A DNA stretch of 64,000 nucleotides from Stutzerimonas stutzeri (GCF_024448715.1 NZ_JAMOHZ010000004.1:1-64000), one strand, 5' to 3'; positions 1-11,341 are shown, numbered from the stretch's first letter. Notes: generated by a model from the letters alone, not told the origin. Made by a program: numbers and translations.

Positions 1-97
1 CGCTCGCTACGTTTTCACGCAGCCTGAATGCGGGGCTCGTTCTTTCTGCCGGTTACCACCGCATGGATGCGGTGCGACAAGACAAGGAATGTTCACC

Positions 98-1189
98 ATG
101 CCTGCAATTTCTCCTGCCGAACTTGAAGCCCGCCTGCGCCTGCATCTGCTGCCGGAGTTGGGACCGCGGCGTCTGCACAAATTGCTCAGTGCCTTTCCCG
201 ACGCTTCGTCCGCGCTCAGCGCGCCGGCTACTGCCTGGCGGGCGCTGGGGCTGCCGGCCAGCTGTGCTGAACCCAGGCGTAGCCCGGTGATACGTGAGCG
301 AGCCGGCACGGCGCTGAGTTGGCTGGAACAACCCGACCATCACCTGCTGATGTGGGACGATTCTGAATATCCTGCTTTGCTCGCAGAATTGCCCGATGCT
401 CCCCCGCTGCTGTTCGTCGAAGGTGAGCCAAGCCTCTTGGAGCGCCCGCAACTGGCCATGGTGGGCAGTCGCCGCGCTTCGCGGCCGGGCCTGGACAATG
501 CCCAGGCCTTCGCGCGGAGCCTGGCCGCCGGCGGATTCGTGATCACCAGCGGTCTGGCGCTGGGTATCGATGGCGCAGCGCACCAGGGCGCATTGGATGT
601 CGGCGGCAAGACTATCGCCGTGCTCGGAACGGGTCTGCAGCAGCTTTATCCGCGTCGCCATCTGGGCCTTGCCGCGCGCATCGTCGAAGCTGGTGGCGCG
701 CTGGTTTCCGAGCTGCCGCTGGATTGCGCGCCGCATGCCTCCAACTTTCCGCGTCGCAACCGCATCATCAGTGGCCTGTCGCTGGGTGTACTGGTGGTCG
801 AGGCCAGTCCGTCTAGCGGTTCGCTGATCACCGCCCGGCTCGCGGCCGAACAGGGCCGCGAGGTCTATGCGATACCGGGCTCGATACACCATCCCGGTGC
901 GCGCGGCTGCCATCAATTGATCCGCCAGGGCGCAGCGTTGGTGGAAAGTGTCGAGGACATACTCCAGGCGTTACGCGGCTGGCAGCAGACGACTGTAGCG
1001 AGCCAACCGAAGCCTGCCAGACCGGCACATGCACTCCTCGACCAGCTGCACGCTGCGCCGATGAGCAGCGAGACCCTCGCCGGTGCGGTCGCACAACCGT
1101 TGACGCAGGTGCTGGCGGAACTAACCGAGTTGGAAATCGAGGGGCTGGTCGCATGCGAAAACGGCTTTTGGATCGCACGAGCAAGCTAA
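98..1189 (+). CDS. dprA: DNA-processing protein DprA
   Basis: DprA (Smf) is the cytoplasmic protein that binds incoming single-stranded DNA during natural transformation and loads RecA. The 363-residue product shows the Rossmann-like core: MVGSRRAS near residue 121, then GLALGIDGAAHQGAL, then the family signature FPRRNRIISGLS. A C-terminal winged-helix-like segment (LLDQLHAAPMSSETLAG) follows, as in many proteobacterial DprA. The ATG at 98 is preferred over the one at 89 because AAGGA (84-88) lies nine bases upstream of it. tsaC follows on the same strand after 63 bases, as in P. aeruginosa. The stutzeri group is known for natural competence, which fits. Confidence 0.95.
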   Translation: MPAISPAELEARLRLHLLPELGPRRLHKLLSAFPDASSALSAPATAWRALGLPASCAEPRRSPVIRERAGTALSWLEQPDHHLLMWDDSEYPALLAELPDAPPLLFVEGEPSLLERPQLAMVGSRRASRPGLDNAQAFARSLAAGGFVITSGLALGIDGAAHQGALDVGGKTIAVLGTGLQQLYPRRHLGLAARIVEAGGALVSELPLDCAPHASNFPRRNRIISGLSLGVLVVEASPSSGSLITARLAAEQGREVYAIPGSIHHPGARGCHQLIRQGAALVESVEDILQALRGWQQTTVASQPKPARPAHALLDQLHAAPMSSETLAGAVAQPLTQVLAELTELEIEGLVACENGFWIARAS

Positions 1190-1252
1190 GCGCAGCTGTG
1201 CAGCCATAAGCGCTTGGGTAAACTGCGCCGATCAGTCTTGGTGGAGGTCGCA

Positions 1253-1810
1253 ATGGTCGGTAACTGGCGCGTGCAGCAGGCGGCCCGGGTCGTCAGAAAC
1301 GGCGGGGTGATCGCCTATCCGACCGAAGCCGTGTGGGGGCTGGGTTGCGATCCTTGGGATAGCGAGGCAGTGCACCGATTACTCGCGCTTAAAGAGCGTC
1401 CGGTGGAGAAAGGTTTGATCCTGGTGGCTGGCCGTATCGAACAGTTCGATTTCCTTCTGGAAGATCTGCCTGAGCGTTGGCTGGATCGGCTCGCCGGTAC
1501 GTGGCCGGGGCCGAACACCTGGCTGGTGCCGCACCGCGACCGTCTGCCGGACTGGATTACCGGCAAACACGACAGCGTGGCCCTGCGCGTCACCGATCAT
1601 CCGCTGGTGGCCAGGCTTTGCGCCTTGACCGGCCCGGTGGTGTCCACGTCTGCCAACCCGGCCGGTCGTCCTTCGGCGCGGTCGCGTCTGCGCGTCGAGC
1701 AATACTTCCCCGGCCAACTGGATGGAGTGCTTGGTGGCCGCCTGGGTGGGCGACGCAACCCTAGTACCATTCGCGATATACGCGACGGCGAGGTCATTCG
1801 CGCGTCCTGA
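1253..1810 (+). CDS. tsaC: Threonylcarbamoyl-AMP synthase TsaC
   Basis: TsaC (YrdC/Sua5 family) makes threonylcarbamoyl-AMP from threonine, bicarbonate and ATP, the first step of tRNA t6A37 modification. The 185-residue length matches the short TsaC form without the Sua5 extension. Visible family motifs are [15 protein letters not shown] near the N-terminus, [24 protein letters not shown] and [12 protein letters not shown]. The ATG at 1253 follows GGAGG (1243-1247) at good spacing; an upstream in-frame start at 1214 has no such site. The gene lies directly downstream of dprA and converges with the quinone reductase gene on the other strand. Confidence 0.95.
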   Translation: MVGNWRVQQAARVVRNGGVIAYPTEAVWGLGCDPWDSEAVHRLLALKERPVEKGLILVAGRIEQFDFLLEDLPERWLDRLAGTWPGPNTWLVPHRDRLPDWITGKHDSVALRVTDHPLVARLCALTGPVVSTSANPAGRPSARSRLRVEQYFPGQLDGVLGGRLGGRRNPSTIRDIRDGEVIRAS

Positions 1811-1850
1811 CGCCCACCGGCGTCAGGGAGCCGGGCTAGCTGACACAGCC

Positions 1851-2828
1851 TCAGGGCAGCAGGATGGTTGAGCCGGTAGTCTTGCCCGCCGCGAGCTGGC
1901 GCTGTGCCTCGGCCGCTTCGGCGAGCGGATAGCGCTGACCGATCTCCACGGTGACCTTGCCGCTGGCGATCATCTCGAACAGCTCGGCAGCCATGGTCTG
2001 CAGGCGCTCGGCGGTATCCGCGTAGCCGGCGAGCGTCGGTCGGGTGACATACAGCGAACCTTTCTGCGACAGCACCCCTAGATTGACCCCAGTCACCGCG
2101 CCTGAGGCATTGCCGAAGCTGACCAGCAGGCCGCGTGGCGCCACACAATCCAGCGAAATCTCCCAGCTGCTTTTGCCCACCGAGTCGTAGACTACCGGGC
2201 ACTTCTTGCCATCGGTGAGTTCCAGCACCCGCTGCGCGACGTCTTCCCGGGTGCGGTCGATGGTCGCCCAGGCACCGAGTGATTTGGCCCGCTCGGCTTT
2301 TTCCGCCGAACCAACCACACCGATCAGTTTGGCGCCGATGGCCTTGGCCCACTGGCAGGCGATCGAACCGACGCCACCGGCTGCCGCATGGAACAACACG
2401 GTTTCGCCTGCTTTCAGTTCGTGCGTCTGGCGTAGCAGATACTGCGTGGTCAGGCCCTTGAGCATGACGGCCGCGGCCTGTTCGTAGCTGATGGCTTCCG
2501 GCAGTTTCACCAGATGCCGCGCCGGTAGTGTGTGGTGCTCGCCATAGGCGCCCAGCGGGCCGGTGGCATAGGCGACACGGTCACCGATCTGGAAGTCCTG
2601 GACGCCCTCGCCCACCGCTTCGACCACCCCGGCACCCTCGGTGCCCAGTCCCGACGGCAGACTCGGCGGAACGTAGAGCCCGCTGCGGAAATAAGTGTCG
2701 ATGAAATTCAGGCCAACCGCGTGATTGCGAACCCGGACTTCACCAGTGCCGGGGGCGGTAATGGGTGCGTCGATCCGCTCGAGAACCTCGGGACCACCAT
2801 GCTGACTGAACTGGATGCGCTGCGACAT
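1851..2828 (-). CDS. qor: NADPH:quinone oxidoreductase (zinc-less MDR family)
   Basis: This 325-residue medium-chain dehydrogenase/reductase lacks the zinc-binding cysteine cluster, which is typical of quinone oxidoreductases (Qor). Family features are an N-terminal GroES-like half (GLNFIDTYFRSGLY), GLGTEGAGVVEAVGEGV, and a nucleotide-binding loop HAAAGGVGSIACQWAK. It probably reduces quinones with NADPH in the cytoplasm. The ATG at 2828 begins MSQRIQFSQHGG, the normal Qor start; the open frame continuing upstream is only the antisense of hemF. It is divergent from hemF with a 150-base gap, the same arrangement as in P. aeruginosa. Confidence 0.93.
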   Translation of the reverse strand: MSQRIQFSQHGGPEVLERIDAPITAPGTGEVRVRNHAVGLNFIDTYFRSGLYVPPSLPSGLGTEGAGVVEAVGEGVQDFQIGDRVAYATGPLGAYGEHHTLPARHLVKLPEAISYEQAAAVMLKGLTTQYLLRQTHELKAGETVLFHAAAGGVGSIACQWAKAIGAKLIGVVGSAEKAERAKSLGAWATIDRTREDVAQRVLELTDGKKCPVVYDSVGKSSWEISLDCVAPRGLLVSFGNASGAVTGVNLGVLSQKGSLYVTRPTLAGYADTAERLQTMAAELFEMIASGKVTVEIGQRYPLAEAAEAQRQLAAGKTTGSTILLP

Positions 2829-2921
2829 ATCGACTCCTGGCTTATGCAAAGAGCCTATCCAACGCTTCCAGAGCGCATCCGTCAATCGGCTGGGTGATAT
2901 GCTTGCCGGCCCTTTTGCTGA

Positions 2922-3896
<975 letters not shown>

Positions 3897-3945
3897 CCGT
3901 TCCACGCCACCGCCTGTAATCGCTGACGAGTTTCGAGGAATATTC

Positions 3946-4764
3946 ATGGACCGCTACGGCGTCTTCGGCAACCCCATCGGCCACAGCAAATCGCCGCAGA
4001 TCCATCGTCTGTTCGCACAGCAGACTGGCCAAACGCTCAGTTACGAACCCCTACTGGCGCCGCTGGACGAATTTACCGGCTTCGCTCACGAATTCTTCGC
4101 ACAGGGCCTGGGCGCCAACGTCACCGTGCCGTTCAAGGAGCAGGCCTATCGCCTGGCTGATCAACTGACTGAGCGCGCCCAGCGTGCCGGTGCGGTGAAC
4201 ACTCTGAAGAAGCTCGACGACGGCACGCTGTTGGGCGACAACACCGACGGCGTCGGGCTGGTCCGCGACCTGCTCGACAATGCCGGCGTCGCGCTGCAAG
4301 GCAAGCGCATCCTGCTGCTGGGTGCAGGCGGCGCGGTGCGTGGTGTGCTCGAGCCCTTGCTGGCGCAGCGCCCGAGCGCACTGGTCATCGCCAATCGCAC
4401 GCTGGCCAAGGCCGAACATCTAGCGGGCGAATTCGCCGAACTGGGACCTGTGACGGCCGCTGCCTTTGAGCAACTCCAAGGCCCCTTCGATCTGATCATC
4501 AATGGCACTTCGGCGAGTCTTAGCGGCGAACTGCCGCCGCTGGCCGAGGGATTGGTCAACCCTGGCGCGACTTTCTGCTACGACATGATGTACGGCGCGG
4601 CGCCGACGCCGTTCTGCCAGTGGGCTGTCGCCCTGGGCGCGACGACGCGCGATGGTCTTGGCATGCTGGTCGAGCAGGCCGCCGCCGCCTTCGAACTGTG
4701 GCGTGGTGTGCGGCCCGAATCGGCGCAGGTGTTATCGGAGCTGCGCCGTCAGCTCGCAGGTTGA
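3946..4764 (+). CDS. aroE: Shikimate dehydrogenase (NADP+)
   Basis: AroE reduces 3-dehydroshikimate to shikimate in the aromatic amino acid pathway. The 272-residue product carries the substrate-binding [12 protein letters not shown], the NVTVPFKE loop with the catalytic lysine, [20 protein letters not shown] with the catalytic aspartate, and the NADP-binding [21 protein letters not shown] lies just before the ATG. It follows hemF closely and converges with the next gene on the other strand. Confidence 0.97.
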   Translation: MDRYGVFGNPIGHSKSPQIHRLFAQQTGQTLSYEPLLAPLDEFTGFAHEFFAQGLGANVTVPFKEQAYRLADQLTERAQRAGAVNTLKKLDDGTLLGDNTDGVGLVRDLLDNAGVALQGKRILLLGAGGAVRGVLEPLLAQRPSALVIANRTLAKAEHLAGEFAELGPVTAAAFEQLQGPFDLIINGTSASLSGELPPLAEGLVNPGATFCYDMMYGAAPTPFCQWAVALGATTRDGLGMLVEQAAAAFELWRGVRPESAQVLSELRRQLAG

Positions 4765-4780
4765 GCCTGAATAAAGCGGA

Positions 4781-5392
4781 TCAGAAGCGGAAGTGAATCT
4801 GCTGATGCAGATGCTGCGGCGTTTCCAGCTCGTCGACGATTCCAGCAGCAACCCGCCTTAACTGGACACGCCGATCGCTGGCGTCGAGGTCTTCGATGTT
4901 GCTGAAATCCTCGATTGATAGATCGTCACCATCAGCGTCGACATCCACCAGCGTCCATCGCAACGGATGCTCGGCGATGCGCTGCAGCGCGGCGGCGACG
5001 TTCGGTTCATCACCCGTTGCGGAAAAGTCGGCGACCAGCATCAGCCGCTCGACGTCTACTTTCGGTAGCCCGGACAACAACGCGTCGACCGCCTGATACA
5101 GATCGTGCGGCTGCTGTTCTGCTGCAGCGCCCGACGCGGTGGGCACAGATGGACTGCCGTATAGACAGATCACCGCATCCATCCCGGCGACGCTCTGCGA
5201 CACGCTGATGGCATCGAACAGGTCGCCGGTCTTGGTGCGCAGACCTGGGCGTGCCGTCATCGAATTGAAATCGTCGACCAGTGCCACGACTTCGTGCTGT
5301 CGGCTCAGAAACTCGCACATCAAGGCATTGCCCAGGCTCGAGTGCGCCCCGTACAGGGCGAACTTGAGTCTCGGTGTCTCGGCGTTGAGCAT
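4781..5392 (-). CDS. Putative NAD(P)-binding Rossmann-fold protein
   Basis: A 203-residue protein beginning FALYGAHSSLGNALMCEFL, which reads as the glycine motif of an NAD(P)-binding atypical short-chain reductase. A following segment predicts a substrate, HEVVALVDDFNSM. The C-terminal part is acidic and no catalytic YxxxK is evident, so enzymatic activity is uncertain. It starts 14 bases after the end of the DUF883 gene on the same strand and may be co-transcribed with it. The start at 5392 is chosen because the Rossmann motif begins soon after; no clear ribosome site decides it. Specific function is not recognised. Confidence 0.7.
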   Translation of the reverse strand: MLNAETPRLKFALYGAHSSLGNALMCEFLSRQHEVVALVDDFNSMTARPGLRTKTGDLFDAISVSQSVAGMDAVICLYGSPSVPTASGAAAEQQPHDLYQAVDALLSGLPKVDVERLMLVADFSATGDEPNVAAALQRIAEHPLRWTLVDVDADGDDLSIEDFSNIEDLDASDRRVQLRRVAAGIVDELETPQHLHQQIHFRF

Positions 5393-5406
5393 GAGCGGTG
5401 ATCCGA

Positions 5407-5718
5407 TTAACGGCGCGTGACCAGATAGCCAATCAGCGCGACAGCGCCGGCTGCCAGCGCCACGGTGCTCAGCGGATGCTCGCGCGCGCAATCCTTGGCC
5501 ATGCGGCCGGCATCGCGGCTTCGCTTGGACAGATCGCGGCAGTGCTCGTCCCAATTGGCGTCGTTCCACAGTGATTCGGCGCGTGCGCGCAGGGAGTCGA
5601 AGCGATGCCGTGCTCCACGGTTCGCGTCGTGCTTGAGCTCGTCGAGGGCGGCCATCAGGTCGTGAATTTCGCGCTCTATCTCGTCGCGTGTGGTGGGCTT
5701 GCGGCTGAAGCGGGACAT
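5407..5718 (-). CDS. ElaB/YqjD/DUF883-family membrane-anchored protein
   Basis: A 103-residue protein with a charged helical N-terminal part and a single hydrophobic C-terminal helix (STVALAAGAVALIGYLV) ending in TRR. This is the layout of the ElaB/YqjD family, known as inner-membrane-anchored ribosome-associated proteins expressed in stationary phase. The ATG at 5718 has a good GGGGAGAA site immediately upstream on the minus strand. The family fit is from domain layout; a role in ribosome binding is inferred from E. coli relatives. Confidence 0.82.
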   Translation of the reverse strand: MSRFSRKPTTRDEIEREIHDLMAALDELKHDANRGARHRFDSLRARAESLWNDANWDEHCRDLSKRSRDAGRMAKDCAREHPLSTVALAAGAVALIGYLVTRR

Positions 5719-6190
5719 GATCGTTCTCCCCTTTTGAAATGTGCTGTTTGGACCTCTTGATCTACCGAAGGTGCGGCCTGTTGCGCCTTCGATACGGCCA
5801 AGTCTGGTAGGTAGCGGACCAGCACAGCACGTGCGAGGTTCCCGTCCGTCGGCCTGATTGCGTATAAGCGCGCCGTCTGCCGATAGCACGATAAGCGCCT
5901 CGCGATTGCTGTTGGAACTCGCAAGGCCTTTCTTCACGCCGGGCCGGCGCTGAAGCCGGGCAACTGATGCTCGTCTACACTTCAGAGGCGCTTGCGCGCT
6001 GCGGAATCACAGAGACTGCTCGGGCGCCCTGTGTGTAACGAGCGTAGCGGCTTGCCCCGAAAGGAGCCGAACCGGAGCCGAACGCACCGAAATAAAAGCC
6101 GTCAGGGTCTTATTTGAGACCTGCGTTTACCTATAATGCGCGCTGCGTCCCGTCTGTATCGGTGCGTCTTTTTCAACTGCCAATTCATCG
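5719..6190. other. Intergenic region between DUF883 gene and pbpG
   Basis: This 472-base divergent spacer must hold the promoters of both flanking genes. A TATAAT hexamer at 6132-6137 upstream of pbpG is the only clear promoter element. I see no RNA gene, repeat or conserved small ORF in the rest. Confidence 0.5.
6132..6137 (+). promoter_or_regulatory. Candidate -10 element of pbpG
   Basis: TATAAT lies about 55 bases before the pbpG start. No good -35 hexamer is seen at 17 bases; TTGAGA at 6114-6119 is too close (12 bases). The call therefore rests on the -10 alone. Confidence 0.35.
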
Positions 6191-7138
6191 GTGTCTATTT
6201 TGAAATTTCGTCATTCCATCCTCGGCCTGCTGCTCGCATGCGGCAGCGTCATGCTGTCTCCCTCCGTAACGGCTGCACCCAAGGTTTTGCCGCAGCAGGT
6301 GCTGGCCTCCGGCAGCGCACTGCTCGTAGACCTCAAGACCAACGAAGTGCTCTATTCCAGCAACCCGGACATGGTGGTGCCCATCGCTTCGGTGACCAAG
6401 CTGATGACGGCGATGGTCGTGCTCGATGCCAAGTTGCCGCTCGATCAGCGTCTTCCCGTCACTATCCGTGAAGCGAAGGAAATGCAGGGTGTCTTTTCCC
6501 GGGTGCGAATCGGTAGCGAAATCAGCCGCCGGGAAATGCTTCTGCTGACCCTGATGTCTTCCGAAAACCGCGCCGCCGCGAGCCTGGCCCACCATTATCC
6601 GGGCGGCTACCGCGCTTTCATTCAGGCGATGAACACCAAAGCTCGGACGTTGGGCATGGCTCACACCCATTACGTCGAGCCCACCGGCCTGTCCGAGCAG
6701 AACGTCTCCAGCGCCAACGACCTGGTTAAATTGCTCAAAGCCAGCCAGGCCTACCCGCTGATCGAACAGTTCAGCACCACCAAGGAAAAGACCGTGGCGT
6801 TCCGCAAGCCCAACTACACGGAGGGCTTTCGCAACACCAACGCGCTGGTACGCAAACCGAACTGGAGCATCCAGCTGACCAAGACCGGTTTCACCAACGC
6901 CGCCGGGCATTGCCTGGTGATGCGCACCGTGATGAACCAGCGCCCGGTGGCCTTCGTCGTGCTCGATGCCTTCGGCAAATACACCCACATGGCCGATGCC
7001 AGCCGTCTGAAGAAATGGCTGGAGACCGGCAAGGTGACGCCCGTGGCACCCGCCGCGCTGGCCTATAAACAGCAGAAAATGGCGCAGCGCCAGCTGGCCG
7101 GACAACCGGGCAACGCTGCGGTGGCCGAAGCGCGTTGA
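6191..7138 (+). CDS. pbpG: D-alanyl-D-alanine endopeptidase (PBP7 type)
   Basis: PbpG is a low-molecular-weight penicillin-binding protein that cleaves D-Ala-mDAP crosslinks in periplasmic peptidoglycan. The 315-residue product has a signal peptide (hydrophobic [13 protein letters not shown], cleavage near TAA). The serine active-site motif SVTK is at about residue 67, with SEN further on and KTG in [11 protein letters not shown]. All three motifs of the class are intact. The start is GTG at 6191; TTG three codons later is an alternative. The C-terminal tail (residues 285-315) is rich in A and Q and looks unstructured. Confidence 0.93.
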   Translation: MSILKFRHSILGLLLACGSVMLSPSVTAAPKVLPQQVLASGSALLVDLKTNEVLYSSNPDMVVPIASVTKLMTAMVVLDAKLPLDQRLPVTIREAKEMQGVFSRVRIGSEISRREMLLLTLMSSENRAAASLAHHYPGGYRAFIQAMNTKARTLGMAHTHYVEPTGLSEQNVSSANDLVKLLKASQAYPLIEQFSTTKEKTVAFRKPNYTEGFRNTNALVRKPNWSIQLTKTGFTNAAGHCLVMRTVMNQRPVAFVVLDAFGKYTHMADASRLKKWLETGKVTPVAPAALAYKQQKMAQRQLAGQPGNAAVAEAR

Positions 7139-7416
7139 AGCGGCACGACGAACTGGAACACTCGCTCGCTGGCGAAACGCGTCGGTCTAAGACGAAGGCG
7201 GGATTTACAACAAACACAATCGCCCCGTAAGGGCGAGCTTGCTCGCGAACAGGACCGCACGTCGCACACCGCCAGCAAGCTCACCCCTGGCTGAGCAAGG
7301 CGTTGAGCTAAAAACCGCCTCTCCACCGCATCGACGCATCGCTCAATGCAACGATGCCGGTGCGTCCGACTCAAACGACTACATCTTCCCTCAGCGCACC
7401 GGGAACCTAACGTCGT

Positions 7417-9486
7417 ATGAGTACACCAGACAACACCTATATCGAATGGCTGGAAAGCCAGTCCATGCTTCACGCCGCCCGCCAGCGGGCCCGGCTTTAC
7501 GCAGGCCAGGCCCGGCTTTGGCAACGGCCCTACGCCCAGGCCCGACCGCGCGACGCCAGTGCAATCTCATCCGTGTGGTTCACCGCCTACCCCGCCGCGA
7601 TCATGACCCCCGAGGGTGGCTCGGTGCTCCAGGCGCTGGGCGACGATCGTCTTTGGAGTGCCCTGTCCGAACTGGGCGTCCAGGGCATCCACAACGGCCC
7701 GATGAAACGCTCCGGCGGCCTGCGCGGGCGCGAATTCACCCCGACCATTGATGGCAACTTCGACCGCATCAGCTTCGACATCGACCCCAACCTCGGCACC
7801 GAGGCGGAGATGTTGCAGCTCAGCCGCATGGCCGCTGCGCACAACGCCATCGTCATCGACGACATCGTCCCGGCGCATACCGGCAAAGGCGCCGATTTCC
7901 GTCTCGCAGAAATGGCCTATGGCGATTACCCGGGCCTGTACCACATGATCGAGATCAACGAAGAAGACTGGCCCTTGCTGCCCGAGGTGCCCAAAGGGCG
8001 CGACTCGGTCAACCTGTCGCCAGTCGTGGTCGACCAACTCAAGGACAAGCACTACATAGTCGGCCAACTGCAGCGGGTGATTTTCTTCGAGCCCGGCATC
8101 AAGGACACCGATTGGAGCGCGACCGGCGTTGTGACGGGCGTAGACGGCAAGCGCCGACGCTGGGTCTATCTGCACTACTTCAAGGAGGGTCAGCCCTCGC
8201 TGAACTGGCTGGACCCGACCTTTGCCGCCCAGCAACTCATCATCGGCGATGCCCTGCACGCCATCGACGTGTCCGGTGCGCGCGTGCTGCGCCTGGATGC
8301 CAACGGCTTCCTCGGCGTCGAGCGCCGCGCCGAGGGCACCGCCTGGTCCGAGAGCCATCCGCTGTCGGTGACCGGCAACCAGCTGATCGCCAGCACTATC
8401 CGCAAGGCTGGCGGTTTCAGTTTCCAGGAACTGAACCTGACCATCGACGACATTGCCAGCATGTCCCATGGCGGTGCTGACCTGTCCTACGATTTCATCA
8501 CCCGCCCCGCCTATCACCATGCGCTGCTGACCGGCGACACCGAGTTCCTGCGGCTGATGCTGCGCGAGGTGCATGCGTTCGGGATCGATCCAGCCTCCTT
8601 GATACACGCCATGCAGAATCACGATGAGCTGACCCTCGAGCTCGTGCATTTCTGGACCCTGCACGCCTACGACCACTATCACTACCATGGCCAGACGCTG
8701 CCGGGCGGCATTCTGCGCGAGCACATTCGCGAGGAAATGTACGAACGCCTGACCGGCGAACACGCGCCCTACAACCTCAAGTTCGTCACCAATGGGGTGG
8801 CCTGTACCACCGTCAGCGTCATCACCGCCGCGCTGGGTATTCGCGACCTGAACGCCATCGGCGCCGCCGAGATCGAGCAGATCCAGCGGCTGCATATCCT
8901 GCTGGTGATGTTCAACGCCATGCAGCCCGGCGTCTTCGCCCTTTCCGGCTGGGACCTTGTCGGCGCACTGCCGCTTGAGGCAGAACAGGTCGAGCACCTG
9001 ATGGGCGATGGCGACACCCGCTGGCTGCACCGCGGCGCCTACGACCTGGCCGACCTCGCCCCCGAGGCCGAAACCTCCGCGGAAGGCTTGCCGAAGGCGC
9101 GTTCGCTCTACGGCAGTCTGGTCGAGCAGCTGCAAAACACCGGCTCCTTCGCCTGCCAGCTCAAGCGTATTCTCAGCGTTCGCCGGGCCTACGACATCGC
9201 GGCGAGCAAGCAGATCCTGATTCCGGATGTGCAATCACCGGGTCTGTTGGTGATGGTGCATGAGCTGCCGGCTGGCAAAGGCGTGCAAATCACCGCGCTG
9301 AACTTCAGCGCCGAGCCGATTAGCGAAATGATCATTCTCCCCGGCATCGCACCCGGCCCGGTGGTCGATATCATCCATGAGCGGGTCGAGGGCGATCTGA
9401 CTGAAAACGGGGAAATGACGTTCAACCTCGACCCGTATGAAGGTTTGGCTCTGCGGGTGGTGAGCGCTGCGTCACCGGTGCTTTAA
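7417..9486 (+). CDS. treS: Trehalose synthase, 689-residue GH13 type
   Basis: A GH13 alpha-amylase-superfamily enzyme, most likely interconverting maltose and trehalose. The catalytic set is visible: nucleophile Asp294 in VLRLDANGF, acid/base Glu338 in FQELN and Asp403 in QNHDE. An all-beta C-terminal domain closes the protein (residues 610-689). The length of 689 residues equals, as I recall it, the trehalose synthase described from P. stutzeri CJ38, and differs from the shorter actinobacterial TreS. There is no maltokinase, glgE or treYZ gene beside it, so it stands alone here. A glucosyltransferase or sucrose isomerase activity cannot be excluded from sequence. Confidence 0.85.
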   Translation: MSTPDNTYIEWLESQSMLHAARQRARLYAGQARLWQRPYAQARPRDASAISSVWFTAYPAAIMTPEGGSVLQALGDDRLWSALSELGVQGIHNGPMKRSGGLRGREFTPTIDGNFDRISFDIDPNLGTEAEMLQLSRMAAAHNAIVIDDIVPAHTGKGADFRLAEMAYGDYPGLYHMIEINEEDWPLLPEVPKGRDSVNLSPVVVDQLKDKHYIVGQLQRVIFFEPGIKDTDWSATGVVTGVDGKRRRWVYLHYFKEGQPSLNWLDPTFAAQQLIIGDALHAIDVSGARVLRLDANGFLGVERRAEGTAWSESHPLSVTGNQLIASTIRKAGGFSFQELNLTIDDIASMSHGGADLSYDFITRPAYHHALLTGDTEFLRLMLREVHAFGIDPASLIHAMQNHDELTLELVHFWTLHAYDHYHYHGQTLPGGILREHIREEMYERLTGEHAPYNLKFVTNGVACTTVSVITAALGIRDLNAIGAAEIEQIQRLHILLVMFNAMQPGVFALSGWDLVGALPLEAEQVEHLMGDGDTRWLHRGAYDLADLAPEAETSAEGLPKARSLYGSLVEQLQNTGSFACQLKRILSVRRAYDIAASKQILIPDVQSPGLLVMVHELPAGKGVQITALNFSAEPISEMIILPGIAPGPVVDIIHERVEGDLTENGEMTFNLDPYEGLALRVVSAASPVL

Positions 9487-9583
9487 GGCCGGCGAATGGG
9501 CGTGACTGGCCCTTCGCCGCGCTGTCCGGCGCGGCTATAGTGCGCGCCGAACGGCGCCGTTCGCGTGCCGACGGCGCAGTAGT

Positions 9584-9970
9584 TCAGATCCAGATATCGT
9601 TCACGGCGGTCCGGTCGTTGGTCTCATCGCCGGTGTTCAACACGCCCCGCGGTTCGATCAACAGCAGCTTGGTCTCCTGCGCCGCGCTGGGTTTGTGCTC
9701 TATTCCCTTCTTCACCACAAACATCTCGCCCGCTCCCACGGTTACTTCGCCGTCACGAAAGTGAATGACCAGTTCGCCCTCCAGCACGATGAAGGTCTCA
9801 TCGGTATCGGCATGGGTGTGCCAGACGAACTCGCCTTCGAGCCGGACGATCTTGAACTGGTAGTCGTTCATCTCGGCCACGACCTTCGGCGCCCACTGCT
9901 CATGGAACAGCGCATATTTCTGGGCGAAGTTGATAGCGGTATAGCTAGTGCGCGTCTCTTGGGAATCCAT
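9584..9970 (-). CDS. Cupin-domain protein
   Basis: A 128-residue single-domain cupin. Motif 1 is visible as HTHADTDETFIVLEGEL with the metal-binding His-x-His and Glu, and motif 2 as GEMFVVKKGIEHKP. Small cupins of this kind bind a metal and may act as isomerases, dioxygenases or sensors; nothing here fixes the substrate. It is downstream of an AraC-type regulator on the same strand (94 bases), so that regulator may control it. It converges with treS. Confidence 0.85.
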   Translation of the reverse strand: MDSQETRTSYTAINFAQKYALFHEQWAPKVVAEMNDYQFKIVRLEGEFVWHTHADTDETFIVLEGELVIHFRDGEVTVGAGEMFVVKKGIEHKPSAAQETKLLLIEPRGVLNTGDETNDRTAVNDIWI

Positions 9971-10064
9971 GGCGGGGCTCGCTCTCGGTTGCGGTGAATG
10001 ACCACCACGCTAGCGTCGCGCCCGTCGCCCGTCTTGCATGATCGTGCAAGTCCCGCTGTAGCGG

Positions 10065-10877
10065 CTACTGGCTCCTGAGCATTTTCAGCCAGCGTGCAGG
10101 CGATATGCCGTAGGTTTGCGTGTACAGACGGGTCATGTGGCTTTGATCGAAAAAACCGCTCTCCAACGCCGCATCGGTCAGCGACTGACCTGTCGCCAGC
10201 CGATTGCGCACCTCTGCCAGGCGCCGTTGGGTGATGTAGCGATACGGGCTGGTGCCGTACAGCGCACGGAAATCCCGCGACAGGCTCCAGCGGTCGCGAC
10301 CGCTCGCCTGCACCAGATCATCCAGCGTAATGGCACGGTCAAGGGCGTCATGAATGAATGCGCGTGCCCGCTCTGCCGCTGCGTAATCCACCGACTGACG
10401 GCCACAACGCTTTCCCGCTGCCAGCCTGAGTGCCTGCGCCAGATCGTAAATCGCGTCATCTTCCTCGAGCGGATCGAGTGCGCTTTCCAGGCTGTACAGC
10501 AAACGACTGGTTGCCGAAAACAGCCGAGCATCCTGCGACAGCCCGCCTGGTATGAAAGGCAACGGCTCGCCGCCCAGCACTTCTTGAATCAAGGAGGGTT
10601 CGATGTAGAGCATTCGGTAGTGAAAGCCGGCCTGTGTGCCCGCCTCGCCGTCATGGACCTCGTCGGGATGCAGCACCATCGTGCCGCCCGGCAAGCTATG
10701 CCGTTTCGATTGCCGGTAATGGAAGCTCTGCACACCCGATAGCGTACGTCCGATGGCATAGGTGTCGTGCCGATGGGGCGTATAGCCGTGCCCACGAAAA
10801 TAGGCTTCGATGCGCTCCATCTTCGTCGACGGGGTCGCGCGCGCAAGCCAATCGCGGTCAGTGCTGATTCTGTTCAT
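10065..10877 (-). CDS. AraC-family transcriptional regulator with cupin sensor
   Basis: A 270-residue regulator with an N-terminal AraC-type cupin arm (HGYTPHRHDTYAIG, PGGTMVLHPDEVHDG) and a C-terminal double helix-turn-helix (RAFIHDALDRAITLDDL, then SRDFRALYGTSPYRYITQRR). The closing ESGFFDQSHMTRLYTQTYGISP is the family signature. The start is uncertain: ATG codons at 10877, 10889 and 10940 are all in frame, and none has a strong ribosome site. It lies directly upstream of the cupin gene, its likely target together with itself. Confidence 0.88.
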   Translation of the reverse strand: MNRISTDRDWLARATPSTKMERIEAYFRGHGYTPHRHDTYAIGRTLSGVQSFHYRQSKRHSLPGGTMVLHPDEVHDGEAGTQAGFHYRMLYIEPSLIQEVLGGEPLPFIPGGLSQDARLFSATSRLLYSLESALDPLEEDDAIYDLAQALRLAAGKRCGRQSVDYAAAERARAFIHDALDRAITLDDLVQASGRDRWSLSRDFRALYGTSPYRYITQRRLAEVRNRLATGQSLTDAALESGFFDQSHMTRLYTQTYGISPARWLKMLRSQ

Positions 10878-11143
10878 CGGTGAGGCCATCCCAGTGCCGA
10901 GAGTGGAATATACCCATCGAGGCGGAAGAAGGTCTCGCACCCTTTGCTTTCGCCAACCGCAACCGCGCTGAGCCCGAATAGCCTGCTACCGAACAGTCGA
11001 TTCGTCGGCTGCGAAAAAGAATGCCGGAACCATCCTCACGCTACCTGCCTCTGCTGAAAAGCTGGGTCGTCACGTCAAGGCAGCCGAGCGCTGCTGGCGA
11101 CCGACGCGCTCCGGCTTAATCCGTATAAAAAGAGGTGACCAAC

Positions 11144-11341
11144 ATGAACGACGACGAACAACGTATTCGTGACAGGGCATACGAAATATGGGAAGCCAAA
11201 GGCCGACCTGAAGGCCAGGAAGGCGAGCACTGGAAGCAGGCCCGCGATGAGATGGAACCCTTTTACAAAGAAGGTGACCCCACCGCTGGCAGCGTAGAAA
11301 GCAGCGTGGCGATTCCCATGCCGAAACCCTCGAAGGAGTGA
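11144..11341 (+). CDS. DUF2934-family small protein
   Basis: A 65-residue acidic protein with the DUF2934 layout: QRIRDRAYEIWEAKGRPEG followed by HWKQARDEM. The family is often found near glycogen/trehalose or osmotic-stress genes in pseudomonads; its function is unknown. The ATG at 11144 is chosen because AGAGGTG lies seven bases upstream; an in-frame GTG at 11135 overlaps that site. It stands alone between the AraC gene and the quinone oxidoreductase gene. Confidence 0.8.
   Translation: MNDDEQRIRDRAYEIWEAKGRPEGQEGEHWKQARDEMEPFYKEGDPTAGSVESSVAIPMPKPSKE

Noticed and set aside
1..27. Possible 3' end of an upstream LysM-type gene (frame ending with TGA at 25-27)
   Set aside because: Eight codons are too few to support a product; the upstream gene in P. 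aeruginosa is LysM-like but the sequence here gives no proof.
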